Below are positions 9,976 through 21,742 of a stretch of DNA of 64,000 nt, piece by piece; the stretch's first letter is position 1, and the number at the start of each line of letters is the position of its first letter. The stretch comes from Cryptomeria japonica. Lineage: Eukaryota; Streptophyta; Pinopsida; Cupressales; Cupressaceae. A program made the position numbers and the translations under genes. The stretch spans positions 17,491,785-17,555,784 of the forward strand of contig NC_081413.1 of assembly GCF_030272615.1 (NCBI RefSeq), written 5' to 3'. The notes under the pieces are model-generated. The model did no database searches. It worked only from the letters and a program-made list of their open reading frames with translations, and was not told the origin of the DNA.

Positions 9976-10444
9976 TGTGAGATTTTGCAAAGGTCTAGAG
10001 GCAATGGAAAGCACAAATAAGAGAGAACAAAATAGATGATAGTAATAAACTGTATTCTATCAAGATGAAAAATATGAGCAACTGGATCATTACAAGATGT
10101 TGATTGATTGTTCGTACAAACAATGTAGATGAGTCTGCCTATATAGGCAAGGGTATATGGATATGTGAGCACACAAACATGACATGTGGCTCAATAAGAA
10201 ACAAAGGTAGGTAGGAAATAGGTGTGGGTAGGTAGGAGAAACAATATAATATTCGACATGAGGTGGAATGTAACAACAAGATAAGATCAACACCATAAAA
10301 GGTGGAAATTCTCCTACACACACTAGCCAAATGTGGCACAAACAACCAAGTGTCTCATACCCAAACTACTATGAAATGCATGTATCGAAGTAAACTTAAG
10401 TAAAGTGTAATAATATCCATGATGAATAATTATTTACACCAACA
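9976..10444 (-). repeat. LTR (3' LTR of the - strand element)
   Basis: 469 bp, similar to 11993-12444 and to the solo LTR at 34354-34842. A CTATATAGGC TATA-type motif occurs near 10139-10148. Confidence 0.85.
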
Positions 10445-11979
10445 CCCCCCCTTAAGTGCAACTTAGGGGAATGCACTAAAGTCTACAATGCAACTAAGCA
10501 ATGCAAGATGGGTCCCAGCTACGAGCCCATGTTAGGTACCCATGTACAAATGCAAATGCAATCTACCATAAATGAGAAAAGAGAGAAAAACCCAATGGGA
10601 AAAAACCCTCCCCCAAAAGAGAGATGATGAAAGCACACAATGCTCTCAATGATGAATGAGAAGAACAAAAAATATGTCCCCCCATAAGAGAGAAGAAAGA
10701 CCATGAAGCCCCCCCTCAATGTTGAATCTCTGACAAAGATGGTCCAGTGATGATGACCAAAATACCTCCACATAAGGAAGAAACAGAGCCAATGTTGCAC
10801 CAATAATGTCAAAGTGTGACAAAACCAGGTACCAATGTTGATGACGACGAATCACTCGCTGCAACAAAATGAAGATTAGGCATGGAGACAACCTGCTTTG
10901 AGCATCATCTGGATACTCGTAAATGGCAGAAATACTGGTACAATCCAAGTCTCACAGGAGCCATGCACAAATTTATACAATCTAAGTCTCAACTGGAGCC
11001 ATGCACCAAGTCTCACAAGATATTCCTAATCTATGTGTACAAGAGGATTACATCAAATAGTCAACAATAACAAGATACAAAGAGGTGTGGCACTTTATGA
11101 TAGTGCAAGTACAACATTTCTCATGCAAGATCATACATCATGATAAAATATTCAAATGTGGAAACATGAAAATGATGCCACCAACAAAGAAGCCCTATTG
11201 AATACTGCAGATGAAGATGTCTCCGAATGGAATTTCACTAAGAGATATAAATGAACAACTGACCCCCCATAAAAAGATCACGTTGGCACTTGAAAATAAT
11301 GGCAAAGTAGACTTCTAATTTCAATGATTACAATTCTCAAAATGAGATATAAGAGACTTCAACAAATACTGCTACTGATCTAAACTAAGATCCAAGCAAA
11401 ATACAAGTACCAAATAGGCCAAAAAATGACCAAATACTGAAAGTACAATTTCTACTCACAATAACTATAAACTAATGGCAGATTATGAAAGTAGACAAAA
11501 AATTATGCACTTTCAAAAAAAACGGCACCTGAAAAGGAGTCCATATGAGCCCGAATGAAGCCACCAAAGTTGAAAAAATTGGGATTTCACGATTTCAGAA
11601 AAACCTATATCCGCAAAACAGAAAACTCCTGCACCATTGTACAAATCACAAAATTCTACCCCAAAATAAAATAAAAATTGCTCGAAAAAAGGAGTCTGGA
11701 TGAGTGAGATATCACTATTTGAAAATTGCCTGCAAAATTATAATTTCTAGAAAATTTCCGTCGCAGCTTCAAACTTCAAATGCCTCTAGATTTGGCCTCC
11801 GAAGTTTGATTTGGTTGAAATAAAAGAAAAAAATGACTTTCTTGGACCTCCTCAATCCAATGGTAACCTCATATTTGATCCATCAAGCTTCAATAATAAC
11901 CTGCAATAGAAAGCTCCAAAATATACAACCCCAAATAGCATCAAATTTCTCTCAATTAGAAAACCAATGACACTCTAAT
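10445..11979 (-). other. Internal region without coding
   Basis: The short ORFs seen on either strand have no family resemblance. The PPT-proximal ~450 bp (GATGGGTCCCAGC, CCAATGGGAAAAAACCCTCC) parallels 13740-13990 of the neighbouring element. Confidence 0.6.
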
Positions 11980-11992
11980 GGCTCTGATACCA
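11980..11992 (-). other. Primer-binding site (initiator tRNA-Met)
   Basis: GGCTCTGATACCA on the + strand is the exact complement of TGGTATCAGAGCC and abuts the LTR. Confidence 0.85.
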
Positions 11993-12444
11993 TGTGAAAT
12001 TTTGCCATGATCTAGAGGCAATGGAAAGCACAAATAAGAGAGAAAAAAATAGATGATAGTAATAAATTGTATTCTATCAAGATGCAAAATATGATCAACT
12101 GGATCATTACAAGATGTTGTTTGATTGTCTGTACAAACAATGTAGATGAGCATGCTTATATAGGCAAGGCTATATGGATATGTGAGCACACAAACATGAA
12201 ATGTGTCTCAATAAGAAAAAAGGGTAGGTAGGAAATAGGTGTGGGTAGGTAGGAGAAACAATATAAAAGGTAACAACAAGATAAGATCAACACCATAAAA
12301 GGTGGAAATTCTCCTACACACACTAGCCCAATGTGGCACAAACACCCAAGTGTCTCATACCCAAACTACTATGAAATGCATGTACTGAAGTAAACTTAAG
12401 TAAAGTGTAGTAATATCCATGATGAATAATTATTTACACCAGCA
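11993..12444 (-). repeat. LTR (5' LTR of the - strand element)
   Basis: 452 bp, matching 9976-10444 with a deletion of ~20 bp around 12268 and scattered substitutions. Confidence 0.85.
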
Positions 12445-13248
12445 TATAGTAGTAGAAAGTAGTAATCTAATAGAATACAATCTAACAACATGAGATATAA
12501 TTTCAACTAAGTGTTAACTCTCTCTTTAGGATTAGTTGTTAGTCATTAGTCTAAATTTGTGATTCTCTAGAATGTATTGTCTACTCCAAACTTATTTTTA
12601 AACAACCACTTTCAACCAATGAGCTTCCTTCCATTGAAAAAAAATTGTAAGATTCTAAGTGGCACACCTATTCGAGACCATCATCTCTTCTTGCATAGGT
12701 TGCATCTAATAATCATGCTTATATTAATAAAAAGATTCCTTAAAATATTTCGATTCATCTTTAGTTCTCATAAATAAAATACACAACAAATATGTATTGG
12801 GATACATCTATAATAAATTTGGTTTTATTGTCTTGTAGATTTTTTCAAGGGTGGAGTAAAGGATTTTGCTTGATCTTGTGTATGCTCAACCTACTCAAAA
12901 CTCTCTTTTGAATCCTCTTCTTCCTTTTCATCCGCTAATCCATCATTATGTTGTAAAACATGTACATATTATCATTTCTCGATCTTATTCTCAAAAGCAT
13001 TGTTTTATTCCATTCTTTTTCCTTTGGCTGTGTAGAAAAAAAACTATTTTAGTTTCTCTAAAAAACACATTTTAAAAATAAATAATTCTCAAGGATAGAT
13101 GATTCCAAAGATTATTGTCCTTTAGAGTCTCATTGTAACAAATGAAGATGTATTTTTAATTTAGAAATCTAACTTTGATTTCTTTTTTAAGGCACATGAA
13201 CAAAAGCCTCACATCTAAATACCCTTAAATGTGAAATATAGATTTTTT
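12445..13248 (-). pseudogene. Ty1/copia integrase C-terminal to RT N-terminal remnant
   Basis: Continues the - strand copia between the two insertions. Degenerate reading recovers CEAFVHVPKKE near the integrase end (~13170-13210), WKEA (~12630) and Lys/Glu-rich linker sequence. Many frameshifts and stops. The assignment rests mainly on colinearity with 17287-18345 (upstream) and 9487-9975 (downstream). Confidence 0.6.
13244..13248. repeat. TSD of the 13249-17286 element
   Basis: TTTTT precedes the element and TTTTT follows it (17287-17291). Five bases fits an LTR element, though the sequence is low complexity. Confidence 0.5.
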
Positions 13249-13676
13249 TGTTAGAATTCATGAAATGTGAATCCGACAAGCCTAGTTATCTTCTGCAAGA
13301 ATACTTGTCATACAATAAGAGAAAACTGAACAACGAAGAGAATTGAAGACAATTAACAATAATTGAATGTATTTCTTTGAAATTGATTTTTGCTTATTGC
13401 TTGATTACAATGAAGGATATGACATCCTTATAAAGAAATTTAACTCTAAAGATAGAAACCCTAAATGGTGGAGTCTACAAGATAGACTGAGAGTTGAAAC
13501 ACAATGCATGAATCAGTCATGTATGCACAAAAAGAATAATAGACTAATTAATGTATGATACTCTCCAAATCTAAACATAGTTTTCTTTTCCTAGTTTGCA
13601 TTATGCATGGAGATAAATATTAATTAATTATTCACAATTAAGTGAATAATTAATGTATGAATTATTTACTCCAACA
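13249..13676 (-). repeat. LTR (3' LTR of the - strand element)
   Basis: 428 bp, TGTTAGAATTC...ACTCCAACA on the + strand. Same length as its partner. Confidence 0.85.
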
Positions 13677-14274
13677 CCCCCCCTGAATGCACAACTGGGA
13701 GAGAGGCAAAGATATAAAAAAAAACATGCAAAGATGAATGCATGATGGGTCCCGGCCTAAAGCCTGATTAGGTAGCCATGAACAAACATACAAGTTTCTC
13801 AGAAACAGAGCAAAGGAGAAAACCCAGTGGGAAAAGAACTCCTCTCCAAAAGAGAAATAAAAAAGAAAGTACAAAACCAATGTCTCAAGAGACTCTCTCA
13901 AGAACATATGTACTACTAACCCCCCCATGAGAGAGGATCCAGGCTCCAAAGCCCCCCTAGAATGATAGAACCCCTGTGCTAATGATCAAACTAATGTGGG
14001 TCCAATGTGGAGGAAACAAAATTAATGGACATAGAAGAGGAAAAACTTGTATGTAAGGCAAAACTAAAAGACCTGGATGTTGATCAAAGGAGAACACATG
14101 ATGATCTTGTAAAGGAAGCTCCAATGATGGTGGGATAATAGATGTATTGAATCTGTCATATGAGAGGGAATGAACATCCTCTAATATGTCCTCAACAACT
14201 ACAGTAGTGGGCTCAACGCATGGAGTGAAAATATCTGGTGGTCCTGAAGAGGAATCCTACTGAACAGATGCAAA
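13677..14274 (-). other. 3' non-coding part of gag-only element, with PPT
   Basis: Starts with C8TGAATG (complement of the PPT). It carries the GATGGGTCCCGGC and CCCAGTGGGAAAAG blocks shared with 10500-10620. No coding motif is seen; pol has apparently been deleted here. Confidence 0.55.
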
Positions 14275-15756
14275 CTAAATAGGAGGTGGAGGTGTAGAAG
14301 TCACAACACTGGTCTCTGGAACAACAAATAAGTTCAAGTGACCTGACTTCACCTCAACATGATCTCTTGAAAAAAGAGAGGAATTCTCAGACAATGGAGA
14401 AGATGTATTAAAATGAGAAAAGGAGTACAATCGGGAAGAATGACCAACTGCCTTTGTAGCAACAATGTCTCCGGTCGTGTTATCTCTGATGTGCACTGAA
14501 TCTCATATGAACTCAATTGTCTTCCCTGTCCCACTATGAGCAATCTGATAAATAGAGAGAAGGTTAGAAGACAAAGATGGTATACAAAGTACATCATTTA
14601 AAGTACCATCATCAATATCGATAGAACCCTTCCCACATATTGTCATAACAATGTTGTTGCCCATCAAGATGTGTGGTGTAGGAGAAGCCTGAAAAGATGA
14701 GAAAATATCTTGAGAAGATGCCATATGGTGTGAAGAACCCAAATCCAGTAGCCATCGAGAAGAGGGTGAACGAGTGGTTGCACATAATGTATGACCCTTT
14801 CCATTGGACTATCCATCTGTTTGGAATGAAGGAGAAGAAGAAGACCTGTTAGAAGAAGAAGAAGGAATGTTGTTCTTTGCAAGAAGAGCAGTCAAATCTG
14901 AAATTTGTTTCTCATATCCATCAAACTTCTTCTGATGACAATATGTCTCATTATTTCCTTGCTTTTTACAATAAGCACAAATAGGTCTTTCTCTCTTCGA
15001 TGATTCTCCCTTAGGAGAAGGTGAACTAGAGTTCTGTGAAGTGAAATCCTTTCCTTGCCTTCTGGTCTTTTGATTTTGTTTCTTACCTTTACTAGATGAA
15101 GCCTTTGTGTATGTTTGATTTGGTGTAGTAAGAAGAGTTGAAGCTTTTGAAGGCTTCAATGTACCCATTTGAATCAAATTGGACTATTCTCGCATGAGCT
15201 GAATGGAAAACTCATCAAGAGAAGGCATGGTGTAGTTGGAGCCCATAGCATCCTTTGTAGCATAGAAGGCAGAAACAAAGACAAAATAATTTGGACCAAG
15301 CTTTGGAAGAATAGAAAGGATTAACTGATCATCTTTCTTCTCAATACCTTACTACTTTAGATGAAGCCTCAAGGACTTAAGATTTGTGAAGATTAACTGA
15401 TCATCTTTCTTCTCAATAAAATCAAAAGGATTAAGACATATCAACTCATTCTCCAACTAATAACTCCTGAGTGTTTCTTGCTTACCAAATAGAAGCTCAA
15501 GTTGTGCCCAAACTTCCTACGGTGTATTGCAAGACTCAACATGATACAAGAGATCAAGAGAGATACTCATGCAAAGAGTGTCAAAGGCCTCATCACATTT
15601 GTTGAACCATTTCCTCTTCTCTACAACACCTGTAGGTTCGATTTATGTACCCTTGGTGACTCGATATAACCCCAACTTCTTAAGTGTGATCTCAATGTGA
15701 GACTTCCACTCGAGAAAATTAAAAGTGGTAAGAAGAGGCATATTGCTTTTCTCCAT
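14275..15756 (-). pseudogene. Ty1/copia gag-protease, decayed
   Basis: Reading - strand from a likely ATG at 15756: FNFLEWKSH and GLYRVTKG (gag N-terminus), KRKWFNKCDEAFDTLCMS and FHVESC-type UBN2-like gag segments (~15640-15500), then an Lys/Ser-rich stretch. Next is a zinc knuckle CAYCKKQGNNETYC (~14970-15015) whose His is replaced by Asn. The protease follows with WLLDLGSSHHM (~14720-14752; the usual D-S-G is DLG), LSSNLLSIYQIAHSG, and finally a GAG-pre-integrase-type TGDIVATKAVGHSSRLYSFS (~14400-14470). A 28 bp segment (GATTAACTGATCATC...) is duplicated at ~15317 and ~15391. Stops and frame changes make it inactive. Confidence 0.8.
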
Positions 15757-16858
15757 GATGCTAGAAAAAGTATAGAACTGGGACAAGAAAAAATACAGTA
15801 ATAGAGCCCAAAAATCAGAACTTAATACCTCTATGAACAAGTATTGTGAAGCTCGGATCACAGGAAGGCGGAATAGGACTAGAACATTGCATTGTTGACT
15901 TTGGAAAGAAGAAACAAAAATTGGGTAAAAAACCTGAAAATAAGGACCTGAGGTCTGGATAGAGCTCTATATCAAATTTTCGGTGATATTTCATTTGCGA
16001 AAAACGGAGTTCGGATGCACAAGATATGCCCCCGGGAGTGCAAACTGCAACTTATGACTTCAACTAGCAAAAAAACCTTCTAAATGAAAAAATCAGAAAA
16101 AAATATCTCTTGAAATGAATCTGTCTTGGAAAGAGCTTTTTGACGATATATGGTTTGTCAAAAAATGACTCTATATGCTCAAGTTATGCGCAAAAAACCA
16201 ACCGCTGCTTTTTTGAACTTTGAAGGGCTAAAAATAGATAAAATCAACTAAATTTAGAAGAGCTCCAAATTTAATGGGTCCGTACTGATGACATCAGAAT
16301 GATGTCATGGATGTCAGCGCTGATGCAATGTACTTTTGCTGCAAGGGGTTGACTTTCTTATTTTGTGTTTAAAAAAAACCTTTTTGAAAAAACATGCACC
16401 CACTCGATTTTATTTTATTTTTTACCAGCCAGTTTGTTTTTTTTTTCAGAAATTTTTTTGTCGCAAGTGTAGGTATGGCCGTATGGATTTTCGTGCCTTG
16501 AAAAGTGTGCCAATGAAAATTTTTGCTCCTGATGCTCCCATCACCAAAAATAGGCACATTATATATCAAAATTCGTGGAATCAACCTTTTGAATCCAATT
16601 GTGAGGTCCTTTTGGATCCAAAATGCTCTGAATTTTTAGGCACTCTCTGGAACAGAGAAAACCCTCGAACTTCGAACCCTTGCAAAATTGACTCTGTATA
16701 TCGGATTTCAGTGAAACAAAAGGCGACCCTAACTTTCTCGAGCCTTCTGGAACTGATGGTCAGCTCCAAATTAACCCAAGGTAAATATTTGTTGTGTAAA
16801 TGCAAATAATCTCCAAAAAGCGAACAAGAATCTTCAGATCTAGAGTTCTGATACTAGA
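15757..16858 (-). other. 5' leader of the gag-only element
   Basis: Lies between gag and the LTR. It contains segments like GAAAAACGGAGTTCGGATGC that resemble the leader of the element at 9976-12444. A 157-codon + strand frame at 16336-16809 is antisense to the element and shows no family motif. Confidence 0.55.
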
Positions 16859-17286
16859 TGTTAGAATTCATCAAATGTGAATCCCACAAACCCAGTTATC
16901 TTCTGCAAGAATACTTGTCACACAATAAGAGAAAATTGAACAACAAAAAGAATTGAAGACAATTAACAATAATTGTATGTATTGCTTTGAAATTGATTAT
17001 TACTTATTGCTTGATTACAATGAAGGCTATGACATCATTATAAAGAAATCTAACTCTAAAGATAGAAACCCTAAATGGGGGAGTCTACAAGATAGACTGA
17101 GAGTTGAAACACAATACTTGAATCAGTCATGTGTGCACAAAAAGCATAATAGACTAATTAATGCATGATACTCTCCAAATTTAAACATAGTTTGTTTTTC
17201 CTAGTTTGCATTATGCATGGAGATAAATATTAATTAATTATTCGCAATTAAGTGAATAATTAATGTATGAATTATTTACTCCAACA
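16859..17286 (-). repeat. LTR (5' LTR of the - strand element)
   Basis: 428 bp partner of 13249-13676; ends CCAACA then T-run TSD. Confidence 0.85.
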
Positions 17287-18345
17287 TTTTTTACCTATCT
17301 ATTCCTCATAAGAAGTTTTAGTGGTAAGAGATGAAGAAGTAGATTTTTTAATCTAGTGGGCAATAATCATAGCATTTTCCCAAAAGCATCAATCCAAATT
17401 TGTATAAATTACAACATACTTTTGACTCTTTTCATCTATGTTTGGTTCATCATTTTTGTAACCTTGTTTATCTTGGGGTGTAATAATTAGTTTTTGACCA
17501 CATACTAGTTGTATCTCCATATAATACATCTAATTACTTAGAGAAATATTAACCTCTATTTTTAGATCTCAGCATATTTATCTTCCAATTTGACTAATTC
17601 TCAACCAAAGTCTTAAAATCCATAAGCTTAAATAAAACTTGAGATTAAGATCTAAGAAAATAAACTCATGTATACCTTGAATAATCATTCATGAATAAAA
17701 CATAATGATGCAATTTACTAATAGAGCCCAAAATTATTGGACCAAATACATCTAAATAAATGACTTTTAAAATACAAATTCACTCTAGTACTTCCAATAA
17801 GAAATGAAACTCTATTTTGATTTCCAAACACACAATGCTCATTGAAATCAAACTCACCAAAATAAAAATAAATGTCATCAATCATCATTCAATAACAATC
17901 ATTCAAAGACAATTTTCACCAACATGAATCAAACATTATTGCTATAATATATACATACATTTTCTAAGTGCCAATGACACTCGAAAAAGCATGAAATGTG
18001 GAGTCATCAAGCCTAAATAGAGTCCAACAATGTGAGCCTCTTGCTACCACTAGATTTTCTTTGACCAACCTACAACCAAATTTGGTGAAATTTCGCATGC
18101 ACTCTAAACTCATTAAACTTGAACATATTAAGAATATTCTTCACAAGTCTTGGAATACACAAAATCTATTGAGAGTTCCATTGAAAAATACCTCTTCCTT
18201 TCCCTTACAAACAATTTGAAGCAAACTATTATCATCCAAGGAAACTTATTTTCCATCACAAGGTTAGTAAAACAAGACCCACTTTGTATGAAGAATCATA
18301 TGATAAGATCAACTTGAATCACTGATTCAAGGGTCGTCACTCTCA
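17287..18345 (-). pseudogene. Ty1/copia protease to integrase remnant
   Basis: On the - strand, in order: DSS-SYHM and VSLDDNSLLQIV (protease region, ~18200-18340), LVVARGSHCWTLFRLD (~17995-18050), EHCVFGNQNRVSF (zinc-binding end of GAG-pre-integrase, ~17807-17841), then a degenerate integrase core (LFKVYMSLFS, AYGF-DFG-ELVKLEDKYAEI, ~17560-17700) continuing to 17287. Stops are abundant. This is the upstream part of the copia whose RT is at 9487-9975. The 13249-17286 element inserted into its integrase. Confidence 0.75.
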
Positions 18346-19119
18346 AAATTAACATAAATGAATAAAACATCATTATCACCATCACATCACTTATACATTT
18401 ATTATTCAAAAATAAATAGATGAAAAAGAGACAAACATACAAGATATGCAACTATTACCTGAACATTTAGCTTGATAAGTAGGACCACTCCTCACATTTA
18501 ACCCTTACAAAGAATAAGGTCAACTTTCACATCTAACCCTCACCATCATGACACAATCCTCTAAACAAACTATTATTTTTTTATTTTTTTTAAAGTTGAC
18601 CCTAAGCAAATAAAACTAAAACTTGAGAGAAAACAAAATAAAACATCTCCTTTTAGGGTATTTATATATAAATCCAAAATACACACAAGCAAGAGCTAAA
18701 AATGTATGATAGTTTTGAGTGGTTAACAAGATAATACATTGGTGACCATGAATATCCCTTCCTTTTATCTGCAACCCTGTCCAACACTTGTAAAAGATAT
18801 GCAAAAATGGTGTTCAAACAAAGAGGATCAAAGTGCACCACAAGCAACATCATCTTCAAAAGGAAGCAAACTTTTGGACTGGATAACAAGAAAATGAAAT
18901 CCATGATTGTTTATGTCCCATTCTGTATCAACTATCAACTAAATAATGGAGATGCCACAAGTTTTATTCCATCTTCATTCAGATGCTTTTCCTGACTTTG
19001 ATTGTTTTGGTTCTATTCTCAGACTTGAATGTAATTTTTATTGTTGCGTCTTTTTGGCATTTTCTAAGAGATATTGGATCATCTTGTTCTGTTGTTTTCT
19101 ACACTAATACGTTTGGTTT

Positions 19120-19296
19120 TATTTTCTGTTGCTGCTCATTATATGTTGCTGTTACAGTAATAAGTTTTGCTGTGTATACTGTGGGTTTTATGTTACAGTA
19201 ATAATGTAGTTTTGGTTTGTATAATGTGGATTTTATGTTCCACTAATATTTTCTGTTGCTGCCCATTATATGTTGCTGTTACACTAATAAGTTTGT
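19120..19296 (+). repeat. Imperfect direct repeat, ~129 bp period
   Basis: TTTTCTGTTGCTGCTCATTA...GTTACAGTAATAAGTTT at ~19120 recurs at ~19249 with two changes. Shorter TGTTACAGTAAT fragments lie between and after. Confidence 0.65.
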
Positions 19297-19788
19297 TTTG
19301 CACTATGTTACAGTAATGTTGTAGTTTCGTCTTATGTTATTGTGGGTGTGTTGCTGATTATTCTCTGCTATAATTTCTGTTTACTCACAGACTGTAGTTA
19401 TTATTTATAACTATATAGTATTAACTGTTGTCTCTGTTAATTGCTATCCAGTTTTAACTGCTATATTTTTTTTAAACTATTCTTCGGTATAAACTGTTGT
19501 ATCAGTTTTAAGTTATTTACCAGCTTGAATTTATAGCTATTTATTCTTAATTATATATATATGTGGGGGTCAATATTTTTGTAATGTCATATTTCGAAAA
19601 AAAATGAAAACAAAAAAAGTATAGAAATGAAATATTTGCATTCATTTATTAGAGAGTGAATAGAAAATTTAAAAAAAAAAAAAAAAAGAAGGTCAATATG
19701 TTTATGACTTCATATTTCAAAATTAAATGAAAACATAAAAAAATATAGAAATGAAAATGAAATATATGCATCCATTTATTAAAGAATG

Positions 19789-19791
<3 letters not shown>

Positions 19792-19824
<33 letters not shown>
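19792..19824. repeat. (AT)n microsatellite
   Basis: About 16 uninterrupted AT units. Confidence 0.95.
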
Positions 19825-19826
<2 letters not shown>

Positions 19827-20084
19827 TTTGGTCAATGTGTGGTGGTTGAAGTTCATCTTGGAAAATAATAAATATGTTTCATATAGAATTATGGTTAGAA
19901 TTTTGTGGTTTTTTTTTAACCGCACTATCTTTATTCTTTGTGGGGCTGCTTAAGTCTTTTTGTGGAGTAACCACTCCTTAAAAAATGAAAACAAGTGCCA
20001 CGTAGTGGCTAATAGTATTGTAATAATGAAACAATTGTCTAGTTAATAGATTAGTTATAAAATATCAATTTGGACATACGTTTC

Positions 20085-20097
20085 AACAATGGTTAGA
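20085..20097. repeat. LINE target-site duplication, left
   Basis: AACAATGGTTAGA is repeated at 27247-27259 directly after the LINE poly(A). The two As may belong to the tail, so the TSD is 11-13 bp. Confidence 0.85.
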
Positions 20098-20118
20098 AAA
20101 AATTTGAATTAGTAAAGG

Positions 20119-21703
20119 ATGGAGCAGCAGAGGAGACTAGGGCTTCAACCTAGGGAGTTGCAGGTTTTTCGCTCGCAAGAGGGATCTTCCCATGACCGAA
20201 GATATGCAGATTAGGGCATGCGACCGAGTCTCAAGTAGTCACGACCTGGTAAACGTCCTTGGCAAAATCCAAGCAAGGCTTGGGAGGATCAGGACAGGTT
20301 CTTCTATCCTCAAAAGCAGTGGGGGGGGGAGGCGAGAACCCAAGAATCTAAATATCTGAGAAAGGAGACATTCAAAACTCAAGGGCCTCGTAATAAGGAG
20401 TACGACCCTAAAACTATATGGCAACACTGCCAAGAGAAAGAGTGGCAACCTATAAGAAATTTACAGAAGCAGACAAAGTTTCCGGAGCATAAAGAGGGCA
20501 TGAGGCTGGAGAAAGTTTTGTTGATGATAGACAACAAAAGTTGGAATGACTTCGTGGCCTTTTTCTGGGAGAGGGGAATTTTTATAAAATGTTTCGGTGA
20601 CTGGCCGTCGGTGGGTAAGATGAAAGGTTGGTGTGTTGAAAATTGGAAATGCAAAGTCCAACTCAAAACCCTACCAAATGGTTTTTTTCTTGGTAACCAT
20701 TGAAGATGGTAAGGATAAGCAGGAAATTTTAAATAATGGACCCTTCTTTATGGGTGGTAGGGGATTGTACATTAGGGATTGGGAACCTAACTTCAATCCT
20801 GTGTTGGCATCGATTGAAGAGGTGCCTATCTGGCTAAGATTATATAACTTGCCCAAAGAATACTGGAATGAGGAGTCCTTTCGAGCCTTAGGTAACAAAT
20901 TGGGTTTCTACATCAAAGCGGACGAGGCTATTGAATCCAAAGACTTCAGTATGTATGCACGAATATGTATTGGGTGGAAACCCCAATACCCACTCCCAGA
21001 ACAAGTTGAGATCATAACAAATGCAGGACAATGGCTTCAAAAAATTGAGGTGGAGGAATCAAATGAAAGATGCAACCATTGCAAAAAAGAGGGACACACG
21101 GAGAAAACCTGTTTAATTGGCCCAAAAGGAAAAAATGTGGAGACAACGATCGAAGATGAGGTAAACTTTTTTGTGAGCAAAGAAAATACAATGGATGAGA
21201 CGAGAACAAAAGGCGACACAGCTCAGCCTCTGCCAAAGCCCTTTTTTCAAGGGGAGGGGTTGATGGCAAATAACAATAGACCCCAGGAGGTGGAAGAAAT
21301 TGTAACAGATGCTTCTCTTATAAGCAAACATAGGGAGGCCGCAGGTTGGGTAGAAGATGCCATTGCAAGAGTGGAGAAAGCAGTTGACATTCTGGATGAG
21401 GTAAAATCCAGGGTCATCCCTTCCGTGGAAATAGGAGTAAACTCGAAGATAGTCCAGCACACGGAGAATGATCAAGATTTGGGGACTGAAAAGGAGGAAA
21501 CCAAGGAAAACAGAGAATCCGATGGAGTTGTTGATGATGATGAATGGGGATGGATGGATGAGGAAGACATCCTAGAAATAAGGACAATAGAGCAAGTGGA
21601 GCCTATGTGTAACAAGGTGCGGATGGGGGAAAAGAAATCTAGAGGCAGAAAGTCAAATCAATTCAAGATTGCAATGGCTGGAAGTGCCAAAGGGCCAAAG
21701 TAA
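20119..21703 (+). pseudogene. LINE ORF1 (DUF4283 / CCHC RNA-binding protein)
   Basis: Starts at ATG 20119 (MEQQRRLGLQ), 21 bp into the element. In-frame TAGs occur at 20212 and 20236. A one-base frameshift lies in a T7 tract at ~20682-20688, after which the frame runs to the TAA ending at 21703. The DUF4283-like core spans about 20540-21050 (FFWERGIFIKCFGDWPSVG, then GPFFMGGRGLYIRDWEP and IWLRLYNLP). A zinc knuckle CNHCKKEGHTEKTC follows at 21071-21112, then a long acidic tail ending in a basic patch. Plant L1 ORF1 proteins of this type bind the element RNA in a ribonucleoprotein. Length is about 525 codons, within the usual range. Confidence 0.88.
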
Positions 21704-21742
21704 ACTGACAGTAGGGAAGGGTGTCACCCTTCCTAAAGGACA

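Larger units (their letters stand above)
9976..12444 (-). mobile_element. Coding-free LTR retrotransposon inserted in copia
   Basis: LTRs at 9976-10444 and 11993-12444 (- strand TGTTGGTGTAAATAATTATT ... TCACA) enclose about 1.55 kb. Reading - strand: a PBS (complement of GGCTCTGATACCA, 11980-11992), a leader, then a PPT (complement of CCCCCCCTTAAG, 10445-10456). No ORF with recognisable gag or pol motifs is present. Flanks AATAG (9971-9975) and TATAG (12445-12449) match 4 of 5. Its PPT-proximal and leader segments resemble those of the gag-bearing element at 13249-17286, so it looks like an internally deleted relative mobilised in trans. Confidence 0.85.
13249..17286 (-). mobile_element. Non-autonomous copia element with gag and protease only
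   Basis: Two 428 bp LTRs (13249-13676 and 16859-17286; - strand TGTTGGAGTAAATAATTCAT ... GAATTCTAACA) enclose 3.18 kb. By eye the LTRs differ at about 25 positions (~94% identity). A PBS-like TAGTATCAGAAC (- strand, near 16846-16857) has two mismatches to the usual iMet PBS; the PPT is the complement of CCCCCCCCTGAATG at 13677. The only coding content is gag, protease and the first part of GAG-pre-integrase. IN, RT and RNase H are absent, as in 'TR-GAG' elements. It sits inside the older - strand copia. Confidence 0.85.
18346..20084. other. Decayed AT-rich sequence, no gene seen
   Basis: Possibly more of the copia gag on the - strand up to about 18.6 kb, too eroded to call. From 19.0 kb the + strand is T-rich with local duplications. 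No ORF here shows a recognisable domain. Confidence 0.5.

Noticed and set aside
16336-16809. 157-codon + strand ORF as a gene
   Set aside because: It is antisense to the 5' leader of a - strand LTR element, has no domain motif, and overlaps other open frames on the - strand, as AT-poor leaders often do.
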